Shown here one piece after another: positions 50,339-61,218 of a DNA stretch of 64,000 nucleotides. The stretch comes from Boswellia sacra (Eukaryota > Streptophyta > Magnoliopsida > Sapindales > Burseraceae), in the NCBI GenBank assembly GCA_013180625.2, contig SNVD02013954.1:1-64000 (forward strand), written 5' to 3'. The notes under the pieces are model-generated. The model was not told where the DNA came from. It saw only the letters and a program-made list of their open reading frames with translations, and searched no databases. How positions within the stretch are numbered: the first letter of the stretch is position 1; each line of letters begins with the position of its first letter. The position numbers were made by a program, and so were the translations under genes.

Positions 50339-51314
50339 ATTGACACTCTCATAATTTGGGTAAAGTAACACTCTTTCTCCAACCTTCGGTAAAATAATAT
50401 GAAGACCCTCATTTCTTAATGTCGTTATGCAATTCATTACATCTAAGATGAACAGACAAATTTGTCCTATTGGTCTCATTAAAGAATATTATAATAATGA
50501 GAATTTTTTATTTCTATTGCTAAAATGATAAGAGTGGGCAAGATGGCAAGACTAACCTAGGGCATGTGGGGGGAGAAAGTGTGATGACTCCACCAAGCCA
50601 ACCTTAAAGATAGCATGATGTTTTTACTTAATATAATTAACTATTAAAAAAGCAAGCAACAACACATGTGAAAACTAGCAAACAATAATAATTAAAAATT
50701 GTAACACCATTTTTATTTTAAAATTATTTAGCATAATTTTTAAAAATAAAAATTTCACAAATGAATACAATAGTTTAAATGATTTTTTTTAAATTTTTAT
50801 TTTAATTTGAAAATTTTCGTGTACCATTTTCTCCTTATATGCCATTTATTTTAATTCGAAAAATAAAAAGTTCATGGAAAATGGTATTTTAATTGATACT
50901 TATGTCAAATTAAAATAAATAGTAGTAAGAAGAAAATGGTAGTTAAAATTTTTAAATTAAAAAATCTTTTTTTTTGTAAAATTTTTATTTTTAAATAATT
51001 TTCAAAAAAAAAGACGTTACAATGTTTAATTATCGATGTTTGCTAGTTTTTACATGAGTTGTTGCTGGCTTTTTTTAATAGTTAATTATATTAACTCGAA
51101 AAATCACTTTATCTTTAAGGTTCGAACGGGTGGCGTCAGCACACTTTTTTCCCCACATGGCCTAATATTATTTAATAAGATAAATAGGACAAATTTGTCA
51201 TTTTATCTTACGTATAACGGATTACATAACAGCAGTTAAAAAATTGGAGCTTTATGTCACTTTATTGAAAACTGGGGGGAGACGTATACTCGTCCAAAGT
51301 ATGGGGTTGTCAAT
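50339..51314. mobile_element. Foldback element with about 400-bp inverted repeats
   Basis: The left half (50,339-50,740) and the reverse complement of the right half (about 50,950-51,314) align along most of their length. Shared words include gacaaatttgtcctat, catgtgggg, aaccttaaagata, taatataattaactatt, gcaacaac and aaaactagcaaac. The centre is AT-rich. Coding potential is absent. The long TIRs suggest a MULE-type or foldback element. No TSD could be fixed. A short (AAT)n tract lies just to the left (50,274-50,301). Confidence 0.7.
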
Positions 51315-51763
51315 TGGTTACTCTGTGGCCAAAAGACATGACTAATAATTGAGGATCTAACCAAAAGCCTAATTATTAAGATGGAATCCAACGGCTTACA
51401 GAACAACGCAGCCGAAGAAAAAATCACAATCAATGATGATGGGAAGGATGTGATTAGTGATTAATAATGTAATTAGAGAATTAAATTATCTAGATAATGA
51501 ATATTAAAACAGTAAAATAAGAATGAGGAGGATGGTTTCAGTTCATGGTTGTTTGTTGGAGTAACAAAAGACAAAGAAACGAAAAAGCAAGTCAACTGTC
51601 TTTGGTTTGGCTGGCTCGGTGGAGGGTCTAAAAAGCCCAACAAAAAGAAGAGAGAGAGAAAAAAAAAAAGCGATCAACTTTCAATGCCCAAGACCACTTT
51701 TTTTGCCCTTCTTTTGTTGTGCTAATTGCTGTCTTTTAACAGAGAATTCAACCCAAATCCACT

Positions 51764-51770
51764 TATAAAG
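51764..51770 (+). promoter_or_regulatory. Probable TATA box of the RLCK gene
   Basis: TATAAAG in acttataaagtg, about 200 bases before the start codon. It leaves a 5' UTR of about 170 bases with a GA-rich stretch (51,863-51,925). Confidence 0.5.
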
Positions 51771-51965
51771 TGAAAAACATCACAACCCAGAATCTCATCA
51801 TCAACTCACGAGCGATCTTTTTGGTGTTGGAATTCTGGGTTCAGTCTGTTTTTTGCTCAAACGAGGAAGGAGAGAGAGAAAGCGAGGAGGGTGGGTGGAA
51901 ATAGAGAAAAAAAATAAATCATTTCTCGGGAAAGGATCTGGGTATTTTGTGTTTGTTCTGTTTGA

Positions 51966-54557
51966 ATGGGAGCTTGTTGGAGCAACCGGATTAAGGCTGA
52001 GAGTCCTTCTAATACAGGTATTTCCGTTGTTCGAGTTGTTAAGAAGTCGATCGATTGATTTGGATTGTTATATGGGATGGCCTTTGTTGGATTGAATTTG
52101 ATTGATCTATATGTAGTTTTTCCAGTGGTTATTTTGTGGATGAAGTTGGTGGCTGGTTTGCTAATGTTTTACTAATGCACCAGACTTCATTTTCTGAGTC
52201 TAAAAGGGTTTTCTTTTGGGTGAATTTTTTAATTGTATGATTTTTTTTTCATTTTCTGGAAGCAAAGCTTTATGTGGAAGAATTTTGTTGGTGTTCGGGA
52301 CTTGCTATTATCTATTGTTGCAGTAAAAGTTATGATGTTAAATTGCATAGAAGAATGAACGCCTCTCTGCTATATTAACCTATATTCAGTTTGCAATTTG
52401 TAAGACTTTCACGGTGCCAATATTATTTACTTTTTTTTTTGGTAGGAAATTCATGTCATCTACGGTTAAAATTTTGGTCTTAATATTTGGAAACACTTGA
52501 AATTTTATTTTGTGTAGAAGTGAATTCGAAAACTGTCAGCAGAAATGGAAAGAATTTAAGCAGTTTTAGTAGCAAGGTCTCATCATCTTCTGTGCCCCAA
52601 ACCCCACGAGATGAGGGTGAGATCTTGCAGTCATCGAATTTAAAGAACTTTAGCTTCAGTGACCTAAAGACATCCACCAGAAACTTCAGGCCTGACAGTG
52701 TCCTCGGAGAAGGTGGCTTTGGTTCTGTTTTCAAAGGATGGGTTGATGAGCATTCACTTACTGCTGGCAGGCCTGGTAGTGGCATTGTGATTGCTGTGAA
52801 GAGGCTTAACCAAGAAGGCTTCCAGGGTCACAAGGAATGGCTTGTAAGTTTTTGACTTTGACTCCTTCAAGTTCTGTACAAGTTTTGGAGATTGGCTTCA
52901 ACTTCTTGTTTTGAAGGTTTTTTATCTAGGTGTTAAAGCCACACCACATTTTGTATTCTTTAGGAAATTAGGAGCAATCTTTGCAGCAAGGACTGGTTAT
53001 GAAATGGATAGTTATTAACTTTTGTATGTTGCCTTGCACATGGCCATTAGGACTTAATTTATTTTGTAGGAAATAGTGACTATATAAATGCCGTTGATAT
53101 GCTGTTTGAGAGAACTCTCTTATAGCATGGCATTAATTCTCTTTCATGTTTTTGAACACACAGACAGAAATACAGTATCTTGGGCAATTGCATCATCCTA
53201 ATCTTGTGAAGTTGATTGGTTACTGTTTAGAGGATGAGCATCGGCTTCTGGTATATGAGTTCATGGCCCGGGGTAGCATGGAAAATCATCTATTCAGGAG
53301 TAAGTTTCATGCATTCTAGATAATTGCTGCTTTTATTTTTGGCATTTGTAAGCATATTAGAATAATGATGCACTAAATATATATCTTGTGTTTGAAGCAT
53401 TTTTATTAATATTGAAACAGGGGGGTCACACTTCCAGCCTCTTTCTTGGAGCCTCCGGATGAAAATTGCCCTTGGTGCTGCAAAAGGGCTTGCCTTTCTA
53501 CACAGTGCTGAACCAAAAGTCATATATCGTGACTTCAAGACTTCCAATATCCTGCTTGATTCAGTATGTAACTTAAGCAATCGTTTACTGACATTTCTGT
53601 AACTGAATTCATTCAGAGTTATGTTTCAGTAGAGTTTATTTGCCGTGCTGCTGACTTTTTGCTCCATATTGGCAGAACTACAATGCGAAACTTTCTGATT
53701 TTGGTTTGGCCAGAGATGGACCAACCGGTGGTAAGAGTCATGTCTCTACTAGGGTCATGGGAACTTATGGATATGCTGCTCCAGAGTATCTAGCCACAGG
53801 TACTTGTATTGTTTTTTCTTTAAAATACGGTACTTGTATACCTGCTTGTTTTACCATTAGAAGTGTTTTAAGGGCTAGTCCATTTTAAAAGATTGTCAAA
53901 AATCATAATAATTCACATTGTTCTATAAAATACTGGGACCTTTTTTAAATATCAAATCTTTTACGCTAGGTGGATTGGGTGGGTTGGAAAGATCAATCAA
54001 TAACTAGGAAGGAAGAAAGAAAGAAATATGCCTTTGCATTGGGGTTCTCTGAGTTCATTTAGATTCATGACTGTTATTGGAAGGTAGTGAGCTGAGTATG
54101 TATCTGCATACTGATTCTTGGTTTCATTTTCTATTGAGAAGGTCATTTGACTGCCAAGAGTGACATATACAGCTTTGGAGTTGTTCTTCTAGAAATTTTA
54201 TCTGGCCGACGAGCAATAGACAAAAATCGGCCATCTGGGGAACACAACCTTGTTGAGTGGGCAAAGCCTTACCTGATCAACAAACGTAGAATATTTCGTG
54301 TTATGGATACACGTCTGGAAGGCCAGTATTCACTGCCACAGGCACAAAAGGCAGCTACTCTTGCACTTCAATGCCTATCTGTAGAAGCCAAGTACAGGCC
54401 TGATATGGATGAGGTGGTAACAGTTTTAGAACAGCTTCAGGACCCAGGAACCCAGCCTAAAAGTGGACAAAAAGAGCTCCACGGAAAGGGGCATATTCAT
54501 TCTAATGGTCGAACAACTGGTTATCCCAGGCCTTCGGCTTCCCCACATCGTGCATAG
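51966..54557 (+). CDS. Receptor-like cytoplasmic kinase, subfamily VII (PBL/APK1/NAK-like), six exons
   Basis: Exons: 51,966-52,017; 52,518-52,843; 53,164-53,299; 53,421-53,563; 53,676-53,799; 54,142-54,557. All introns are GT-AG and the phases agree, giving 398 residues. The N-terminus MGACWS has Gly2 for myristoylation and Cys4 for palmitoylation, so it should sit at the plasma membrane. Kinase motifs: GEGGFGSVF (from about residue 81), the ATP lysine in VIAVKRL (about 112), YRDFKTSN with catalytic Asp (about 209), DFGLAR (Asp about 227) and [14 protein letters not shown]. Such kinases relay signals from surface receptors in immunity or development. All key residues are present, so it should be active. 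Its neighbour, TRAPPC4, is also next to NAK/PBL11 in Arabidopsis as I recall, which supports orthology. Confidence 0.95.
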
Positions 54558-55279
54558 GGGGAGATATTTTGATGCGGCAATTTTTTTATTTATTTATAGG
54601 CATCTTGGCCGGGTGGGAAACAGTGTTCGAGAGTTAACGCATGTACTATAACCACGTTTGAGCTATGTACAGTTTCTTGTTTAGGCTGCTCTATTTAGGC
54701 CAGTGAAACGTTAACTTGTCTGGTCGCACTGTGTTTTAGCGTTCAAGAATACAACTCGAGTCCTTCAAATATTTATTTTGCTTTAAAATGCAGTGGAACT
54801 ATATATGAAATTATGTGGAAATTTAATTCAGCTTGTTTTGGTACATTCTCTTTGCTCTGGAACAGATGTAACCATGATTGAATTAGCAAAAGATACTGGT
54901 TGTATTGATCTGCATATTACTTCAATATTGATCTGCATATTACTTCAATATATATGAACTACCAAGGGGAAATCCTGGACTTAACAAACATGATTGGGGT
55001 ACTTTCAGATTCCAACAAAGATTAATTTCAAAGTCAATCATTCAGGTTGAGCTTGAACGGTGACATGAAATGAGTTAGGGCAATATAAACAGGATTTAGC
55101 AGCTAAATGGAAGTCATTGGCTAAGCTTATACGGCCAACATCTTACTAGTTTCGATCATTTTCAGCAAGTATCATACAAGTGTAGCTACCACAAACCAGA
55201 AACAACAACTCCAATATGCAAAAAGTACAAACCAAGATAACAGAACAAAAAACAATTGAATGAGATGTTCCACTGCAAT
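54558..55279. other. Convergent 3' UTRs of RLCK and TRAPPC4
   Basis: RLCK 3' UTR sequence runs to at least 54,595, where the copy at 63,965-64,000 matches it. A short tandem duplication of tgatctgcatattacttcaa lies at 54,907-54,950. The right part probably holds the TRAPPC4 3' UTR on the minus strand. Confidence 0.5.
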
Positions 55280-55476
55280 TTATCGCCCCAACAAAGCAAC
55301 ACGATCCTTCTGTACTGCCTGTGATAGGTTGATGTCGAAGAGTTCACACCGGATAGGCATCTCCATCTCATAAAAGGGATTCTTTAGTACATAATCTGTG
55401 TACAATTCATAGATAACTTTCAAGAGACTCTCCATATGCTGTGTCCCAGGTTCACAGACCACAAAGAACTTTGTTC
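55280..55476 (-). pseudogene. TRAPPC4: Last exon of TRAPPC4 (Trs23/synbindin), rest of gene not found
   Basis: TRAPPC4 is a core subunit of the TRAPP tethering complex in ER-Golgi traffic. After an AG acceptor (plus-strand CT at 55,477-55,478) the exon begins mid-codon. It encodes 64 residues, including FFVVCEPGTQHMESLLKVIY and FDINLSQAVQKDRVALLGR, then TAA. The match to the plant TRAPPC4 C-terminus looks almost perfect and the frame is intact. The preceding exons (N-terminal longin-like part) do not appear between 55,480 and 62,300. Either a large insertion separates them, or this exon is orphaned. I list it as a partial gene; the exon itself is not damaged. Confidence 0.85.
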
Positions 55477-55739
55477 CTATTCATCAAAATACAGAAAACA
55501 ATTATCTTTACCACATAAGAGAGTTGAAAACACTTAACACTTAAGAACCAGGTATCTTAAACACTTCCCCAAAATCAATCAAATTGTTAGTAAAACCCAA
55601 GCAACCAACAAAATAAAACAAAGGCCAAAAAATGCTTAACATTTAACCAAGGGGACGATGATACACATAAATTTCTAAATTTTTCCCAGCTTTTTAAAAA
55701 AAAAAAAAGTCTCAGACTTCGGTAATTCTCACAATCTTT

Positions 55740-56180
55740 AATTTGTCAATCAAAATACAACAGAATTAAGGACGACCCAGTCATGCAATAGAACCGATTT
55801 TGTTTTGTTGCACAACCTGGTCGTGCAATTAGCAAGACTTGGTCGTGCCAAATTTTTGAATTTAATTTATCGATTATTTGAGTTGTTCTGTTTTAGTTGT
55901 TCTTTTCTATTGATATTATAGATAATTATAAATTTTATCATCCATAACTATGATGTCTCTTTTGGAAATCGTGGAAGCATAACTCAGTCATGTAAAATTC
56001 CAGAATTCACTTTTTTGCACGAATTGTTCGTGCTAACTCGTTGTGCAAAAAATAATGAGCACGACTATGTTGTGTAAATTTTAGGTCTTAGGAATTTTGC
56101 ACAACAAAATCGTGCTTGCTGCACAACAATGTTATGTAGAATTGATTGATATTTTGTATGTTTGCTCGAGTTACAGAATT
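55740..56180. repeat. Cluster of TGCACAAC / TCGTGC words
   Basis: The words tgcacaac, gtcgtgc, cgtgctt and their complements recur about ten times in 440 bases, often as short inverted pairs. The stretch lies where TRAPPC4 intron sequence gives way to unrelated fragments. No known element was recognised. Confidence 0.5.
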
Positions 56181-56416
56181 TGAAGACTACCACCAAATGG
56201 TCATCCAACTGAAACACATGAAAGACAAACAATTTTCATAAGAAACAATATGACTTTTGGCCAACATAATGTGAAATCCTTTTGACATTATAGTTCATGT
56301 GATGCAAACCAATTAAGGTAGGCTAAGCTTCCATCTCTCTATCCAGTGTATTCTTTTTGTCTACTATTCATCAAAGGACATCGGGATGAAAACGTCTAGG
56401 TATGAAGCTGACTTAC

Positions 56417-56503
56417 TGAGCCTGCCTCAAGTGCATTTGCCTCAATGTTGCAACTCTTGGTTTCTACCCTCAAACTCCTTCTAATGCTCATGTTGAGTAG
56501 CCC
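56417..56503 (-). pseudogene. Coding-like 29-codon exon, unidentified
   Basis: On the minus strand an AG acceptor (gtgcag) is followed by an open 87-base segment that reads GLLNMSIRRSLRVETK, then SCNIEANALEAGS. A perfect GTAAGT donor follows. Composition and splice sites suggest a true exon from another gene. I do not recognise the protein, and no adjoining exons in frame were found. Confidence 0.5.
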
Positions 56504-56817
56504 CTGCACGTCTAAAGATGGAATTCTCCCAAATCAATATCTGAATTTGTTCCTTCAGCATCATAATTTTCTGTCCAATGAAAGATCATAATAATATAAG
56601 CCAACAAAATTTGTGATTTTGGTCGTGCTCACACTATAATTTTGATGCCAGCATAGTGTAATATTTATTAAAAACTTTCTCTTATAAACAACACTTAACA
56701 AAAACCCGTATAATCTCTCGATCTTGTAGACACATACAAAGACAAGAACTTCAAGATTAAGCAAAATAATTAAAGAGAGATTGAAAAAAATGAAGAAAGA
56801 AATCAAGAGATACTCAC

Positions 56818-56903
56818 CTATTTTGTAGGCAAATCCATTCTTAAAAGCTTTTCAAATGCATCAATATAGTCCTCTCCACTCATTATGATGCAAAAGATTG
56901 CTC
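56818..56903 (-). pseudogene. Exon fragment of a NOM1-like MIF4G/MA3 nucleolar protein
   Basis: The frame reads AIFCIIMSGEDYIDAFEKLL, then RMDLPTK and a TAG. This matches the start of the MA3 domain in plant NOM1/SGD1-like ribosome-biogenesis proteins. A GTGAGT donor follows the TAG, so the stop probably replaces a Gln codon at the exon end. On the other side the piece joins directly to aminopeptidase P coding sequence at about 56,903/56,904, with no intron between and in a different frame. It is a captured or rearranged fragment. Confidence 0.7.
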
Positions 56904-58330
56904 ACAGGATCAATACCAACTCTGCCTCCAAGAGCCAAAACATCATGGAGCCATTCACTTATCGTAGGGACTCTAAGATTACCACTTTGCATGAGTATCC
57001 AGCTTGAGCTTAACTGCTTCTCAGCCTAATTATAACAGAGTACTAGTAGGAATACATTCTAAAAACTAGGTGATTAAAGCTCATAAAACAAAGTCCTTCT
57101 CTTCTAAAAAGAAAATGATCCAACATGAGACAGTGCTATGCATAAGCCACAGTCTACTGAAGCAAGAAGATTCTAAAATATTTTCTTTCCAAACTTGAAG
57201 AAAATAACTACCACTTGTCCAAAGAGCTGCTTTATCCTTTCCGACAACAGCAATGCCAGCATTACCAGTAAATCCAGATATAAATCCTCCTCATAAAACA
57301 TTTAGCTATGAACTCACTCTAAAAAAATAAAGAGAGGAAAATTAAGGCTTAATGCATAAAACAAAAAAAAAAGTTCCTATCTAGCCAAGTTCTATACTAA
57401 AAAAAGCATAAACCCAACACACCTCATGTATCATTTCTAATATTGTAAGCTAACAATCTAAGGATATTCTATCTATACATAATAAAAAACAAAATTTAAT
57501 AGTTTTATAAGATAGTAATCCTTCTCTCAAAACTTTTCCATAAAACTAGAATCCCAATTTAAACTTGATAATAATACACTACTCCATTACGACAACATCG
57601 AATAACTGAACATCAAAACATTTAAAATCCTAAAAAAAAAACTCTCCTCCTCTGACCACTAACACCCCAAATAAGCTAGGATAAAAAAGGCGTTGAATTT
57701 CAATGCTATAACCACCAATTAAGACCTTATTTTTCCAACGAAACTGCACAAAAAAAGGAAAAGAAAAACCCAACTGAGTTCTATCATCTACAACACAAAT
57801 ACCCTCAAAACAAAAAATATTTTTTTTTAATTCACAGAATGTAAATTGAAAAAAAACCACAAACACTTAAAGATTGAATTGAGATGTAGCACAAAACTAA
57901 AGAAAGCTCGAAACTTTCTAGCCTTTACAAAACAATTGAATTTTACTGCCAGTATACCATCAAAAAATATTTAAGAAAATCCATAATTTGAACTTGATGA
58001 GCATCCTGAGAAGGTATGACATAAGCGTCGATGTTAACTCCAGGCTTTGGAAAGAGTGAGTGAGACGGCCTGGCGAAACTCTACAGATGGCTTGCGGTGA
58101 TGGAAGTGCAATTTCTGATCAAACACAAGATCAATTGAGTAAAATGTTGGGTGGGTTTGAAATTTGTGAAAAATAAGGAGCAAGAGAGAAGAGAGGCAGC
58201 ACAAATGGAAGGAAGAGTAAGCAAGGGATTGCGTCAGAGAGAGGCCGAATTGCTTGCGCTAACAGCGAGTGCATGTTAGCGATTTTGCAGAAAGAGTGAA
58301 AGAAAGAGAGGGGGGAAGATAAAGGTTTTG
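56904..58330 (-). pseudogene. 5' part of a chloroplast-type aminopeptidase P gene
   Basis: Xaa-Pro aminopeptidase removes an N-terminal residue before proline. Minus-strand exons: 58,274-57,994 (from MHSLLAQAIRPLS.. to KPGVNIDAYVIPSQDAHQ, with a stop between); 57,318-57,195 (SEFIAKCFMRR.., then FTGNAGIAVVGKDKAALWTS); 57,025-56,906 (AEKQLSSSWILMQSGNL.., ending GGRVGIDP). Splice sites are kept. A 2-base loss in the second exon (ATCTGG, expected ATCTCTGG-like) shifts the frame. The metal-binding catalytic domain is absent. Only the 5' end of the gene is present, apparently with its CT-rich 5' UTR. The sequence type is the plastid form (Arabidopsis APP2-like). Confidence 0.82.
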
Positions 58331-58926
58331 TTATACTAGCAAACGTTTCCTACACTTGAAGTCTAATAAGGACATTGAAGTCTTTTTATATGTAAAAAGG
58401 GTCATAAATAATTAAATTTTAAAAGGGGGTTATATTTGATTAAGGGACCCCCAAAGGGGTCAAATAAAAAAATATCCCGGTGAGAGAGAAGTGAGCTGAG
58501 GCGGTCACGTGGAGAGAGAGGTGAGAGTCAATTCGATTAGGGTAGGCTAGGGATTTAGGATTTAGGAATTTTTTGTTTAGTATATTGATATAACATTATA
58601 ATTATATTTTTATTTTTAATTTTTAAAATATATAGTCCTTTTATCCGATGCGGGTGTGGGACGGGAAAGGTAGGGCTTTGTTCTTTCTTATCTTCGAATC
58701 CTGTTTTCTGTGCTGCACATTTTTCAATATAATTTATATTCAATCTCAATCACATATTCTTTTCAAAATTCAAAATAATTCAAAATCAACCACATATTTC
58801 TAAATTCAATTGAAAATAAAAATACTGGATTCATAAAAGAACACACTCTAAATACTGCATCTAAATCGCATCCGGATGTCAAAAGACCAACTTCAACCAC
58901 CTCCTCGCAAATGTATTCCCGCTAAC

Positions 58927-59764
58927 TAGGAGTGTGTATAGTACCTGCCCCCTGTTCGAACCCGACATACCCGTCATGATATGATGGAGGTGGGGTAGGG
59001 TATAAAAAAAATATAGGGTGTGGTATGGTAAAGATTTTGAAAACCCCCCATGGTATGGTATGGTGGCGGATATTTTTACAAAAACCCGAAAATACCATAC
59101 CATATCATATTTTTAAAAAAAAAATAAAAATTATGTCACGTGTCAATTTATAATTGGTTATGTATAATTTATATATGTGAGTGTTATATACACTAATAGA
59201 GTATATAATGAAAAAAGTAACCCTAAATCTCTCACCCTCTATCATTTTTCTATCATTTTGCTTGAATTTTGAAGTAGTAGATAATGTAATTGCTTGAGTA
59301 TTCGTGTTGTTATAGAATATGTAGTTACATGATATTTTTGTATTGTTATAGATACGATGTTACTTGATTATTTGTATTGTTATAGAATATAAGTTACTTG
59401 ATTATTTGTATTGTTAAGGATATGTAATTGCTTGATTTTTTTATTTAATACAAATTTTATGAATCATAATATTAAACAATGTCAAAATAAGAACTCAAAG
59501 TGTCAAAATCTTGAAAAGGAAAGCTATAAATAAACTTTAAAATAATTAAAAATACATGGTAAAATATTATCCAAATTTTGATCAATTTGGTCAACTACCC
59601 GAAAATATCATACCATACCTGCCTTTACCCTACCATGGGGGGATGTGGTATGGTATTGTATTCAATAATGGTATGGTATGGTATAAAAATCTAAAATCCG
59701 ACCTATGTAGGGTATGGTAATGGTATAGCGATACCACACCATATCACACCATATGCACCCCCTA
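58927..59764. mobile_element. hAT-type non-autonomous element with perfect 8-bp TSD
   Basis: CCGCTAAC flanks the element on both sides (58,919-58,926 and 59,765-59,772). The left end TAGGAGTGTGTATAG and the reverse complement of the right end, TAGGGGGTGCATATGG, are imperfect TIRs. At 838 bp it lacks transposase. Both sub-terminal regions are dense in GGTATGGTATGG and its complement, so each arm can fold on itself. It is nested in sequence that itself ends in TGTCATCCCTA (about 59,848), the look of another hAT end. Confidence 0.85.
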
Positions 59765-59850
59765 CCGCTAACACGGGTAAAATTCTACCCAAAAAATCAT
59801 GGTAAAAATCGAGTACTCGCACTCTCCAGTTTTTTTTGTCATCCCTATTA

Positions 59851-61218
59851 GGGGACCAAATGGGTCTAGTCACAAAGATTGAACTTGAAGAAATGACAGA
59901 GTTGTCACTTAAGTAATTAACTATGAAAAATTATGGATGACGGCAGCCGATACCTTACTTCTTGACCTCACTATTCATCATCCTTACAGATTCAGATTCA
60001 GAGAGATAGGTATGAGTTACACTTGCTCAGACATTAATCTGGCCTCCACTAGAGTCTACTGAGTTTTAAGTTTTAAGTCACTAATGCTATCTTATCTTGA
60101 TCCTAAGTTCATTTTATACATACAATCATAGTTTATCTTTTAATACATGCAGGGTAAACAATTTATATACATACATAGAAAAGGAAAGAAGAATTGTATA
60201 ATAATTCAAATGGTATTACAATGAATTAAATGTTACCATAAGCTAGAGGAATCTTAGGTTAGCCCTTCAAAATCAAGTAAAGGTATTAGTAATGACAAGC
60301 AGGATGAAGCATAGTAAAATTAAAAATCACTTTATCAACTGAATTAAACATGGTATTTCTATACTAATCATGGTATTATTGAATCACTAATTAACTATAC
60401 TAAGCGTTCATAATTAACCACTAAATATTGCATAATTAACTATTAATTCTACGCTGAGCATGGCATAATTAAACCACTCCTAAACTAAACATAGCAAATT
60501 TAAACTAAAGAGGAGGCCCTTATAAAACTTATCAAATTTTGAATTCAATCAGAAGCTGAATCTTCACTACAACAAATACTCCTAAATAATCCAAGGAACA
60601 CCCAAGACATCGAAAGCACACAAAGCACTCTAAAAAAATAATAAGCAGAATTCATATTTTAATATGATTTTTAGGTATTTTTGCATCCAAAATCGCTTGC
60701 ATTAAAAGGAGAGCTATTTTTCTTATATAGGTCTACAAGGGTCACCAAATGGCCTAATTTTTTAGTATGAGACTGCAGCAATAGGCGTACACCTATTAGA
60801 CTATAGGTATATGCCTTTTATATAAAGATGCACACCTTACCTAAAAAGATTTCTAAAGTATTCTAGGGCATGGAGCCTAGTTTTTACGGGTGCGCTCTCT
60901 ATCCCATAGGCTACAACCCTAAAATAGTGAGCAGCAATTAAGACAAAAGGCGTGCACCTCTTCTTAGAGGCGTAGATGAGCCACTTGTATTCTTCATGCA
61001 CATAATCTTAAAAAACTTACAAGCATGGATCCTATGATAAAGGTGCCAACCCAGTTTCCCAAATCTTGACCCAGATTTAAGCCTACTTGGCTTCCTATAT
61101 AGTTTCTCAATGTTTTATTTAGTTTCGATGTCCTCATAGGTCATAAAAGTCTTTTGAGTGATGTCTCTAGTTATCGTCATTAGATTTCAAGACCATAAGT
61201 AAAATTTTAATACTTACA
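59851..61218 (-). repeat. Tat-type LTR, 5'-end truncated copy
   Basis: From about 59,870 it resembles 19,670-19,950 and 7024-7234 (gtcacaaag.., gcctccacta.., tcttgatcctaa.ttcatttt). The right end, accataagt..aatacttaca (61,218), matches the outer end of the two Tat LTRs at 11,303 and 21,547. The outermost bases on the left are missing. The middle part has repeated words such as atggtatttctatactaatc. No coding sequence. Confidence 0.6.

Noticed and set aside
58548..59850. A larger hAT element around the 58,927 insertion
   Set aside because: The right side ends in TGTCATCCCTA like a hAT terminus, but no matching left end with an 8-bp duplication could be found.
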